A DNA stretch of 62,000 nucleotides, from positions 31,801,608 through 31,863,607 of the forward strand of contig OX442314.1 in NCBI GenBank assembly GCA_949358305.1, given 5' to 3'. Below, one piece after another: positions 20,250-30,361 of this stretch. The DNA comes from Strigamia acuminata (lineage: Eukaryota > Arthropoda > Chilopoda > Geophilomorpha > Linotaeniidae). The translations under genes were made by a program, and so were the position numbers. The stretch's first letter is position 1, and each line of letters starts with the position of its first letter. Under the pieces are notes generated by a model, which worked only from the letters and a program-made list of their open reading frames with translations, made no database searches and was not told the origin of the DNA.

Positions 20250-21989
20250 TCAATCGTCATCGTCATCGTCATCGTCATCATCATCGTCATCATCATCGTT
20301 ATCGTCATCGTCATCATCATCGTCATCATCATCGTCATCATCATCGTCATCGTCATCGTCATCGTCACAAGGCGAGGCAACACTAACATCAAAATGGATG
20401 CATCCATCAAAATTTGTTGGCATTTTGTATTCATTCACTTTCATCATCGTGTTTAACGAATACACGTTGTACGACACATCTGTTTTTGTGTATATGAGGC
20501 AGTCTTCGTCGTAACAAACATACAAAAACACTTCACCATCGATATTTGGCGACGGAACAACACTCCAGCAATCACTTTCGATGTCGTAAATTAACAGAGA
20601 TCTATTGGGGATTTTTTGAACAAAAATCAACGTTTCAGAAGAATTTACGACTCGATTTTTACACGTGACTCTTTGCCAATTGCCCGGTAATTTCTCCTTC
20701 GTTACACAAGTCTCCAAAGCCACGTTAAGAACCTTTATGTGCAACTCGTCCACATCGAAATAATACACCTCAGCATTCACATCATTATTTGCCAAAAGCA
20801 AAGATGTGAAATCCGAAATGTCGTCACAGAAATCGAGGACTAACCATTCCTTTAAGTTTGTCAAAAAGCACGAATAAGTATGACTTGATCTTCTAAAATA
20901 GATTTCCGACCGACTCGCCGTTTCACATGGCACATTATCCACAGCAAAGTCTTCGGCTTGGTCGAAAATGTCACCCGTAGACGCTTCAATTGCTCGAAGT
21001 CCCATTTGATGTGGCAAATGGTTAAAGTAAAACATCTCTTTCGTTCTCGACAACGCCGGACACCGAACTGTCGCCGTGCTGATGTCGTTAATCCATTCCT
21101 CCTCATATTCCCATTCTTCGTGCTTTAAATAGGAGATTTTACGGGTGCAGCTTCCGCTCGTAATTTCGAACACACTTATTTCAACTGACTGCGATCTTGT
21201 AGCTAACCACCTCGTAGCGACGACCTTGCTTACAGCGCTGTAAACTTCTGCTGATTTATTAACAGCATCCGATAATAACAGCGTGCTAAGCGAGTGGTCT
21301 GACAAATACTGTATGCCGCATTTTGATATAAATTCCAAAAGGTGTTCGGTGTTGCTTTCCATTGCGGATGACTTTAGTTTCCACCAATTTAAGTAAAACA
21401 CAATCAACTCGCCTGCATTTTTCACTGTCAGTACCTTATCTAGGCTTGTCATTTGGTTGGTTGTTATAGCGCACAGTCGATCGGTGTCGGAGATCAGTCG
21501 CGTGTGGTGCGAAACAAACAGTCGAACTTTTTGGACCGTTTCGTCTTCGTTGAACATTTCCGCCAGCCGCCAAATGTCTAAAAAGTTGTTTATAGTAATC
21601 GAAATTTTATATTCGGTCCAGTAGTTGTCAAATAGTATGTTCAACTGCATCTTGTTAGCGGCAATGAGTGTTTCTCCAAGTAGAGTGTCGGATATTTGGG
21701 CACGGACAGGAATATCTTGCGCGTATAAGAATTTGATGATTATTTCCATGACTTCGGAAGATATGTCCGGGAATGTTGCAATGTTGGTTTCGTCCTCCAT
21801 GTTGCCGTGGTTGAACATTGCACGGAAATAATCACTTCCAGCGACCAATATCCGTTTATCGGCGAGTACACGTCCGTCATCGTTGCACCGTAGCACAACC
21901 GTGTCGGGTTTTCCTTCCTCTCGCGAATTGTACAAAATAGCACTGACTTGACGAATTCTTCGGGCTTGATCCTTGTTAGCTGAGTCCAT
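20250..21989 (-). CDS. BTB/POZ-BACK-kelch-like protein with poly-Asp tail, 579 aa
   Basis: Single-exon frame from ATG 21989 to TGA 20250. A BTB domain (about residues 15-125) has the typical DTVVLRC-like first strand, then LVAGSDYFRAMF and KFLYA. A BACK-like helical region follows (about 130-250), and a kelch-like C-terminal part (about 275-535) includes YDIESDCWSVV. BTB-BACK-kelch proteins usually act as substrate adaptors for CUL3 ubiquitin ligases (family knowledge); that role here is inference. The last 39 or so residues are Asp (one Asn), encoded by a GAT/GAC repeat at 20252-20367. The truncated paralogue nearby lacks this tail, so it looks like a microsatellite expansion into the coding end. 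The lack of introns suggests a retrocopy or a lineage-specific intronless family. Confidence 0.8.
   Translation of the reverse strand: MDSANKDQARRIRQVSAILYNSREEGKPDTVVLRCNDDGRVLADKRILVAGSDYFRAMFNHGNMEDETNIATFPDISSEVMEIIIKFLYAQDIPVRAQISDTLLGETLIAANKMQLNILFDNYWTEYKISITINNFLDIWRLAEMFNEDETVQKVRLFVSHHTRLISDTDRLCAITTNQMTSLDKVLTVKNAGELIVFYLNWWKLKSSAMESNTEHLLEFISKCGIQYLSDHSLSTLLLSDAVNKSAEVYSAVSKVVATRWLATRSQSVEISVFEITSGSCTRKISYLKHEEWEYEEEWINDISTATVRCPALSRTKEMFYFNHLPHQMGLRAIEASTGDIFDQAEDFAVDNVPCETASRSEIYFRRSSHTYSCFLTNLKEWLVLDFCDDISDFTSLLLANNDVNAEVYYFDVDELHIKVLNVALETCVTKEKLPGNWQRVTCKNRVVNSSETLIFVQKIPNRSLLIYDIESDCWSVVPSPNIDGEVFLYVCYDEDCLIYTKTDVSYNVYSLNTMMKVNEYKMPTNFDGCIHFDVSVASPCDDDDDDDDDDDDDDDDDDDDDDNDDDDDDDDDDDDDDD
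20252..20367 (-). repeat. GAY trinucleotide repeat encoding poly-Asp
   Basis: About 38 GAT/GAC codons in frame at the C-terminus of the BTB gene, broken by one AAC. Confidence 0.95.
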
Positions 21990-23172
21990 TTTAAACTTGC
22001 GGGTCCACCAAACTTACAGGATTTGTGGTCACGTCTGTTTATTTCGTTCGTACGTTATAGCTCGATCTGCACGCGTTTTAACGGTAAACCGGAAGTGATG
22101 CGCACGCCTTCTGGGTCGGCCAGATTTCAACAACTCCGTCTGGTGGTGGAGATTCTTATTCGTGATTTGCATATTGGATCCAAGGTGACACAAACCTAAA
22201 ACAACAACGTCGAGGATAACACGTAGGGTGTTTGATTTCTCCAAACGTCAATTTGCCTAATCATTATTATTATTTATTGTCTACACTTGGAAGAACTCAG
22301 AGGAAAAAGATTGAGTGTAGTTTGTCATAAAAGATTTTGTGTAGACTGGCTGTTTAATAAACATTGCTTGAGTTTAGTAGTAAAGTGGAGGCAATGATGG
22401 TGTTACATCACAATTTTTAATTCCTGTATTATTATTACGGTAGCATTCCTGCAGATTTAGCATGTAGCATGCTGTATTATTTTGCTGTAGGGGATTATTT
22501 TCGACCAGGAATGTGTTCAAAAATAATGCAAATCGAAAATAATTCTGTTGACCGCCATCTCTCCTAGACTAAGAACTACGGTTTATTTGTAGCACATTCC
22601 ACACACTTTCACTCCGAGCAAAGGAGAAAATCTATTTCTGTCTGTATCTTTGTCAATACTACTTGATTTTTCACACTTTTGCAATAGGTCTAGTGTCCGT
22701 ACTTCGTGTACGATAAACTCATTCGATTCATAAATTTTAATGATTTAGAGTGTCATTTTATTTTCATGGGACTTGGAACACAGCAAGGAACATGGGTTCA
22801 TGCACATGTTACCAGAAAAGACATTACTTTGAACTAACTCTTGTATACTTGTAAATGCATAATTGCTGTTTTCCTTTTTCTCGATATTTTGATCTGCCAG
22901 TTGCATTGGTTGATCCGCTAGAATCTCTCCATTTGGAATGTTGATTGCTGTTTCATTTACAATCAATCTATCTCTACTTTTGCCCTCCTAAGTATCGAAA
23001 CAACGTGATTCGATTCTGGCAAAAAAAAAAATCACATCAAAATAATTGTAAAAAATACGAAATTTTAAATTACCGTAATGTAAACGTGTACGGTACGGAC
23101 TTGTGGAACAAACTGTAGGGTTCGACAGAGGTTCACGTTTCACGTTTGAATAACGTTCGCATCAAAGCGACT
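21990..23172. other. Intergenic between BTB gene and cullin-like gene
   Basis: No supported gene. A 73-codon frame on the minus strand (22966-22745) has no recognisable features. The two flanking genes are divergent, so promoters for both should lie here. Confidence 0.6.
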
Positions 23173-23179
23173 ATATATG
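23173..23179 (+). promoter_or_regulatory. TATA-like box of the cullin-like gene
   Basis: TATATAT lies 46 bp upstream of the ATG at 23225. That spacing implies a very short 5' UTR. Confidence 0.5.
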
Positions 23180-23224
23180 TGGCACATATAACTTATCCCA
23201 ATCATCTAAACTTTGATTTTCGAC

Positions 23225-25233
23225 ATGTCTGTCTCAAATTTGAACTCGCTCTTGGAAACGATTCATATCGAAACTGTCCGCATTCTTCAGAACAAACCAG
23301 TTTCTAATGCCGAATGGAAAGCATTCGTTGCCACGGCGCATGCAGTTCATTCCCACGAAGACGGAGAAATAAAAATGTACGCAACCTTCAAAGAAGATGT
23401 TTCGACCGCGATTCGGCACGCAAAACGACGACTGTCGCGTCGAAAGACCCAAGAACTCGTCAAAGCATACATCCATGAATGGAAGAATTTTAACGAAGCC
23501 AGCAACCTTTTGGCACAAGTAATTCGCCCCGTGCCGACGAAAATTCGGTCGAAATACGACCAAAATCGCGACAAAGTTGGCAGGATCATGCTAAATGGTT
23601 GGAATAATTGCGTGTTATCAAAATTTAAGCAGGATTTACAACGAGTCGTTACTCAATTAATTGAAAAGGAGAGAAACGGGGAAGTGTGCGAATCGCAATT
23701 GGTAATTGCAGTACGCAAATCCTACGTGGATTTAAACGCCGCTCAACTTCTGACAGTAGCGGAAGACGAAATTTCCCCCGACCTTCAGCGACTGTTAGGA
23801 TTGGACGAACCGAACGTCAACTTAAGCAATTTTGGCAACCACAAGTTATCCGTTTATCGAGAACTCTTCGAGAAAGATTACGTAGCGAACACAAATGCTT
23901 TTTACCTCGTTAAAGCGTCCGAGTACTTGGCGACGAACGGAGTCGAGGAATATATGAAATACGCGGATTTGAAGATCAGAGAAGAAGCTGAGAGAGGACA
24001 AAAGAATTTGGAATCGGACGACGCCTCGCAACAAGCGCTGACGAGTATTTGGGGCGATCTATTCGTGGTTCCGTTTAAAGAAACCATCTTAGCGCAATTT
24101 GCCGGGATGGTGAAGCAAAACGACGCCGAAAACCTGCAAATTATGTATCGATTGATGAGTCTAATGCCCGATGACTGCACCGCAATGCTCGCGAAATTAG
24201 AGGAGCCCATAGTGGACGTGTGCTTGAGGATAGCGCGAAATACGTGCAACGACTGCTGGATCTCTTCCACAGGTTCAACCGATTGGTCGACGTGGCGTAT
24301 ACAAATGACCCGAGAGCTCTTTCGTCGCGAGACAAAGCGTTCAAGACGATCACCAACGATTGCAGCCAATGTGCGGAATTTTTGGCCAATTTTTGCGACA
24401 TGTTGTTGCGGAGGACGCAACTGCGCAAGAAACTCACATCCGGAGACATCGACGGCAAGTTGAAGGACGTGATTTCGTTGCTGAAATATTTAGGCAACAA
24501 AACCGTCTTCATGAAATTCTACAAGTCGCATTTGACGAGGCGTTTGGTCTTGGAGACGTCGGCGGACATCGAGAAGGAGGCGGAAGTGGTCGAAAACATA
24601 AAGGACATTGGAATGTCGTCCGATTACCTGTTCAGGTTTAAGCAAATGTTGCGTGACGTTAAAAGCAGCCGCGATTTAAATCACGACTTCCGGCGAGACC
24701 GCTGCAATCTTTATTTTTCGACTAAGGTTTTCAGCGCTTCCGCGTGGGATCGGAATAATGAAGTGGTTCCGGTTTCGTTGCCGGCCGAGCTCGGGAGATA
24801 TTGTTCCGACATGGAGGTTTTCTATAAGAAGCAGCACCAGGAGTCAAGGAGGAAACTTATTTGGCAGCATCAGTTGTCGACTGGGACGATTTCGTTCGCC
24901 AATTCGGTGGGCAAGTTTGATTTGGAGGTGACGTGTTTTCAAGTGACGGTGCTGTTCGCTTGGAACGAGCGTCCGCACGAGCTGATTTCGTTCGGAGAAC
25001 TTGGGTTGGCAACCGAGCTGTGCGAGGCGGAGTTGAGGAGAACGATGTGGTCGTTGGTTGCGGTGGGTGTTGTTGTGTGTCGTCCGAAAGTTAAGTCGGC
25101 GTCGGAGTTGGAAAAGGACACGCGGTTTTGGATAAACGACGAGTTTGGTTTGGTTAGGAATGGAAAAGTTGAGAAACGAGGAAAGATCAATTTGATCGGA
25201 CGATTGCAACTGTCAAGTTGTAGATCGAATTGA
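23225..25233 (+). pseudogene. Cullin-5-like gene, frameshifted and lacking the neddylation domain
   Basis: Intronless. Frame 1 (ATG 23225 to about 24217) encodes the N-terminal cullin-repeat helices. The frame then shifts (simplest: one base lost around 24215-24222) and continues to TGA 25231-25233 through the cullin homology domain. Landmarks are RDKAFKTITND, CDMLLRRTQLRKKLTSG, HLTRRLVLETSAD, DLEVTCFQVTVLFAWN, ELRRTMWSLVA and KRGKINLIGRLQL; this set resembles CUL5 more than other cullins. Cullins scaffold RING ubiquitin ligases and are activated by NEDD8 on a lysine in the C-terminal winged helix (family knowledge). Here the protein stops just after the GRLQL segment, so that helix and its lysine are absent. 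The joined length is about 670 codons against about 780 for animal CUL5. A retro-pseudogene is most likely; a truncated dominant form is possible if the frameshift is a sequencing error. Confidence 0.8.
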
Positions 25234-25299
25234 TGGGGATTCGCAAAAATATTCCCTAAATTTTATTTGTCTTAAGCTTTATGAATTTTAATTAAACAT

Positions 25300-25305
25300 A
25301 ATAAA
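25300..25305 (+). terminator. AATAAA poly(A) signal after the cullin-like gene
   Basis: AATAAA 67 bp after the stop codon, followed by T-rich sequence. Confidence 0.5.
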
Positions 25306-25789
25306 CACATTAATTCTTTTTCGAATCATTTTTCACACATTCGATTTGAAAGTTTACATATTTTTATACTATCTTCTACTTGTTCATATGGTTAATTTTG
25401 TAACTTAAACATATTTTATTCCAAACTATCAACAGGGGGAGTTTAGACAACTACTGTGGAAACAGCAGAAACTTTGATGCCAAATTAGTAGACATTGCAC
25501 GCAGTTTATTTACTTCTGCTGTAAAAATGTCGTCGTTTATGCATTTAAGAGCGACCCGCAGATGGGACAAAATCTCATTTTAATACCTAGATTTTATTCA
25601 CCATTTTTGCGTATTTACTTGCCGCATTTCATGCTCTTTCTGCAGTTTTTGCTCCAATGCATCCGTGGTGATTATAATGACCACTGATTAGTTGTGGGGA
25701 AAATATTCTCATTCGCTTCGACGTGTGGGGAATAAGCTATTGAAGAGACAAAAGAAAAATTTAATGGGGACAAATTATTTCACCCTCAT
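25306..25789. other. Intergenic; nothing recognised
   Basis: AT-rich, no coding signal or repeat identified. Confidence 0.6.
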
Positions 25790-27680
25790 TTTTGACTAAT
25801 TTCCCCCCCCCCCCCCCAAGTAAACTAAATAACTCCCCTAACTGTACTTTCCCCTAGTAATGTATTTCCCCCCAACCAAATAACACCCCCTACGTATCCC
25901 AAACGTTACCCATTGTTAAAAGTTTGTTCCTTAGAAAGTGGCGCGAGGATGAAACCACGCACTTGTTTCTGGATTACTTTGAAGCTGAATACTTGGAACA
26001 ATTCGTCGGCTGGCACACGGGGCATTTCAGAGGCACGGCATGCACCAACAACGGCTTGGAGGCAACTAACAACAGCATAAAAACACACGAGACATTGCTG
26101 AAGAAACTGGCAATTGACGTCTTCACTGGTAAACTGAACGAGATGGTGAAATGTTGCTCTTTGGAAAGGAACATGGAATCCGTCATTCCGTCAAGATGTT
26201 TGCTATTACGGCAACGGTTATAATTGGAAAAGAACAAAACCTAGCATGATTGATAAGATCATCTGAAGTCGTACTATGTGTGGTGATCTCAAAATATTTC
26301 ACCACTTAGAAGATAAATTTATTCTGTCTTCTAATAAATTTGGCTTGGCACACGCCAAGTCAGATCATGTGACCGAGGGGAGGAAATTTCCCTAGGCACA
26401 TATCACCCCAGGTTGGCCGGGGTGAAAACGGTAATTAACCGTTATGGTGCAATAATCACTTGTTGCACCAGCTTTAGCTAATTGCGCAGATTATCTGCGC
26501 AATATTGAAGCGTGCCGGGCTCGCGCCCTCGCTTCAATCGGGACTCTTGACTAAAATACACAACCCACAACATCACTGCTTATTCGCTCCGAAAAAGTAT
26601 TGACAGTGGACCGTGTCAACCATCAAGTTTCACCAGCTTTCCTTGTGCAAAACCGTGCAAGGCCAGCTACTCGCGTAAATCAACCGCCGTTGATTTTCGC
26701 ATAACGAGATAAGAAGTTCCCGATCGACGTGAATCACCGCCATCGCTAACGCGCAAACGTTAGCCATCGCCGTCGTACGCCGAACGAAAGCCTGCCCGAC
26801 GTGAACCACCGCCATCGCGTCGATCCACATCGTCGCCATCGCCGTCGTACGCTCGAGTGGTAGAACTCGCGTGAACCATCGTCTACGACCATCGTACGTT
26901 GCGCGCCATTTCCATTGTTCTCTTCCATTATTTCGCGACTTGTCGCTTTTATTCACATTTACTGGTATTATTATTCCCATATCATTGTATTAAACCGAAT
27001 AAAAGATTGTGTTTTTATTGATAAAACTGTATTTTTATTTCCATAAATTAACCCTAGATAATTTTAAGGCCGTATCGATATAAGTCCTTCGTGGCATTCA
27101 ACTGCGGTTTCAGACTTATTTATTAGAAGTAAGCGTGATAAAACCCGGATCGCAGCATATGTCACCCCTGGTTGTTAACCGAATTTAACCAACACCAGTT
27201 TTAACACATACCTGCGTCAAGACGAGTGGAAAAGTTGGCGCCGATTCGACACATACCTGCACTCGAGAAGTAATTTGTGGCAAGTTCGCATTGCCAAATG
27301 ATGAATGGAGTACGGGAACTTGTACATACATGCCCTGTGTTCGCAAAGATTTACATTTGCAAGCACATTGTGGGAATACCAATTATTGAGAACTTGCTTG
27401 TTGTGCCACAGGAATATTTCCATTGGCCAAAAAAGGAAGCGCGGACAACCAGAAAAAGCGAAGAGGGCCTTGTGTACACAGTGAGAAGACAACGCTCTAA
27501 CATTGGAATTACGTGGGGGGTACCTTCGAAATTGTTGGGGGTAAATTGGGTTGGGGGGGAAATATATTAATAGGGGGAAGTAAAGTTAAGGGGGATTCTT
27601 TAGTTTCCATGGGAGGTTTTGGTTGGTGGGAAATTTAAATCAATTTAGGGGAGGAAATTAGGCACAAATGGGGAGTATTT
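25790..27680 (+). mobile_element. MULE-like DNA transposon relic 2, carrying a solo LTR
   Basis: The C-rich left end (a run of C at about 25802-25818, then AAGTAAACTAAAT) and the G-rich right end (to about 27680) correspond to those of relic 1. Transposase remnant at about 25924-26223 (GWHTGHF, TNNGLEATNN); degraded SWIM region at about 27290-27370. An 879-bp solo LTR (26279-27157) interrupts it, and about 100 bp more is present around 27160-27260 relative to relic 1. Not functional. Confidence 0.7.
26279..27157. mobile_element. Solo LTR with TATG target duplication
   Basis: It starts TGTGGTGATC and ends GCAGCA. TATG flanks both sides (26275-26278 and 27158-27161), and relic 1 has the uninterrupted sequence ACTATGTCACCCC, which confirms the insertion. 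AATAAA near 26998. An internal region (about 26720-26890) has repeated CGCCATCGCCGTCGTACG blocks. The superfamily (BEL/Pao or gypsy) is undetermined. Confidence 0.75.
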
Positions 27681-27762
27681 AAATCGATGCCAAACTTAAT
27701 ATACACCTGTCTTCAGGCGTACACATGTCATGAAGGAGTATAAGATAGTGGAATTATTATTA

Positions 27763-28028
27763 CTACAACTACATTTCACTTGTGTCAAAAGTTTAGAAAG
27801 TTTCTAAACTTTTGACACAAGTGATGTTTTGAAAATCTCGATTTGTAACTAAACTATATAACTAAATATATGTAACTATAAGTTATTTTAAACGAAAAAA
27901 ATAATTATTTTATTCAAATCTGATGTGATAAATTTGTTTTGCTTGAATTTTGAGTCAAATATTTGGTGTTATTCACTAAGTGAGTGAATTTTTCACTCAC
28001 TTTCTAAACTTTTGAAATGTAGTTGTAG
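27763..28028. mobile_element. MITE with TA target duplication
   Basis: Perfect 15-bp terminal inverted repeats CTACAACTACATTTC/GAAATGTAGTTGTAG flanked by TA on each side, as for Tc1/mariner-type elements. Total 266 bp, no coding. Two internal palindromes: 27777-27823 (23-bp perfect arms, 1-nt spacer) and about 27973-28000. Confidence 0.75.
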
Positions 28029-28184
28029 TATTGTACGTGTTGAAATAAGTTTCAAAAGTTTTATTACCGGTATGTACAGTAGATAAGCACACACAAACAC
28101 ACTAATACTCAAGCATTCAGAAAGTTGAATCTGAGTCCAACACAAACAAAAATAAGATAAATTCAATCCTGCTATTCATCAACT

Positions 28185-29790
28185 TGTGACGATTGACTTG
28201 GCGAGATACAAATTGCTTAACAATTAGAGCGAGAACTCGTGTGAAAGTGTAAAAGTACGGAGGCTTGTGATTTCTCAAATCATGTAACAATTTATTACGA
28301 ATGGAAGACTTATATAAAACCTATGCCTACAAATGGCTAAATAACTTCATGTTAAATATACAATGGGTTGGCAAAAGCCCTGAAATAATATCACTTGCGG
28401 TTTTCAGTCGTGCAATAAGAATGTGTATCTTTCTTATTACGGTGACGTAAAAGATGTCGTCTGAGTATGGTTCGGGCTTCCAAATGGTCCTGGATTGGTT
28501 CTAAAATGGTGTGTAATGGTTAGGCTTGGGTGTGTTATATCCGAGAGGTGCGGTTGACTTTGGCACAATCATCACACGTATAATTATTATATTGTTAATA
28601 ATTATACAGCGCGATCATAAGAATGATGAAACAATCGAAATAAATATTCATGTAAATTCTATTGAATTAAACATGATATTGTGTTCGCGAAACTGGATAA
28701 ATAACTATAAAAATAAAGAAATAATTAAAATAGCGCCGAGCTATTTTTGCCCCGAGTGCAATCAACATTTGAGTCAGACTGAAATGTTCCGTCAAACCAA
28801 CAACGAAATGAATCGAAGTATTTCGCAGGAAAGGTTATCCATCGCCGGGAAATTACTCCACTCGGTCCTGGCTGGCGGGAGAGTAACCGGGAAATTACTC
28901 CGCGTCGATTACTCTGATAATGCGTCTGTGAAATATAAATACTCCACTCTAGATTCTACATTACCAATGCGTCTGTGAATTTTACTCCACTCTAGATTCT
29001 GCATTCTACAACGGAATGTTGGCATGAAGCTGGAGGGAGTGCGTCTGTGGGTTGTACCCCACTCTAGATACTACACTTAAATGTGTCTGTGAATCTCTCC
29101 ACTCTAGTTACTACATTTCTACAACGGAATGTTGGCATGAAGAGGCGGGCAGTGTGTCTGTGAGTCTTCTACCCACTCTAGATACTTACACTAAATACAA
29201 AGTATTTCTACAACGGATTGTCGGAACGCAGAGAAGTATAATATGTGCTCAAGTAATATCAGTATCAAACAAAAACAGAACAAGAGCGAGCTATATCCGT
29301 TTTGCAGGGGGATATATACTCGGTGAGGAGAATAGCTGTTCAGTGATCCAATGGGATCACTGGGCAGTCAAATCCATCCAATCCCAGATCATAGGAAGTG
29401 GATACCCAGGACATAGTCTTCTACTAGGTCCACTACAGGAACTGGATACGCAGGACACACTTTGGATTAAGTCCCTTTGACTATAATCCAAAAGGAGTCC
29501 AACTCACAGTGGGTGATGAAGGGTGACTTCACCAGGTGTAAAGTTTGCACATAATTCAATAGAATTATGTGACAAATAAATCAACTAGTATTTAAACATC
29601 CAAAAGTATTTAAAAGTGTCTAAACTTTAGACACTTTTAAATACTTTTGGATGTTTAAATACTAGTAATTTATATTTTATTCACTCAAAAATTGTCGAAA
29701 TTTGAAATTACCGCTAAAACGTATCAGCGCCATCTATTGGTGAAGTAATCGTCCTATACTAACAAAGTGTATGACAGTGTAACCGTCACA
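28185..29790 (-). repeat. 3' LTR of element A
   Basis: 1,606 bp, identical as far as I can read to 15875-17465 and 59615-61205, except that 24 bp (17315-17338 equivalent) is replaced by 39 bp that makes a perfect palindrome (29584-29666). The purine tract in the element's sense lies just outside at 29802-29791, which shows that this is the 3' LTR. Confidence 0.9.
29584..29666. repeat. Perfect palindrome in the 3' LTR of A
   Basis: 41-bp arms (29584-29624 and 29626-29666) with a 1-nt spacer. Absent from the other two LTR copies. Confidence 0.95.
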
Positions 29791-30361
29791 AGTCCCCCTT
29801 AAATATATGTTAATACCTGTATTAACATACTATTTATCCCGAATATCTTGAGGATCAAGACCACACTGTCATCTATGAAACTGGAGCTGTAATCCTTGGT
29901 AAGTAAAAACCTTTATCTTATATCTTAATAGTATAAATAAAGAGTATTTCTTAATCAAAATGCTTCAAAATATTTATTAAGATTTTTAGAAAAATCAGAA
30001 TAATCAAAACCTGTACATTAAGTGACCTTAATACTAACAAAAATCTTTTCCATTGCAGAGAGACTTATCTCAACAATAGATCGAATCAACGGAATAACAT
30101 CAAAAGTGTAACTTATTAATAAAATGACAAATTTGAACATGAATTTTTACAGTCTTCAACTTGAAAATGTAAAAATCACACAGAATAAATCTTGTTACGG
30201 GTTAAAACTTGTTAATAAAATTCAATAATTATCTAAATTCTGCCGTTGGACTACTCTAAAAAATTATCACAAAAAAGGAATTCCTGTAGACCGTGTTGCT
30301 TCTGGCTTTTAGAAGGAAGTTGAGGAAAGCAACATATCCCCAACCTACAAGCGCTTTTCCT
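29791..30361 (-). other. Polypurine tract and 3' non-coding part of element A
   Basis: Read on the minus strand, AAGGGGGACT abuts the LTR start TGTGACGG and is the likely plus-strand primer. The remaining 560 bp has no coding signal. Confidence 0.65.

Noticed and set aside
22745-22966. 73-codon minus-strand frame upstream of the cullin-like gene
   Set aside because: Short, no ATG context, domain or paralogue to support it.
20250-25233. A functional unit of the BTB adaptor with the neighbouring cullin
   Set aside because: The cullin resembles CUL5, which uses SOCS-box adaptors, not BTB proteins, and it is frameshifted and truncated. Adjacency alone is weak evidence.
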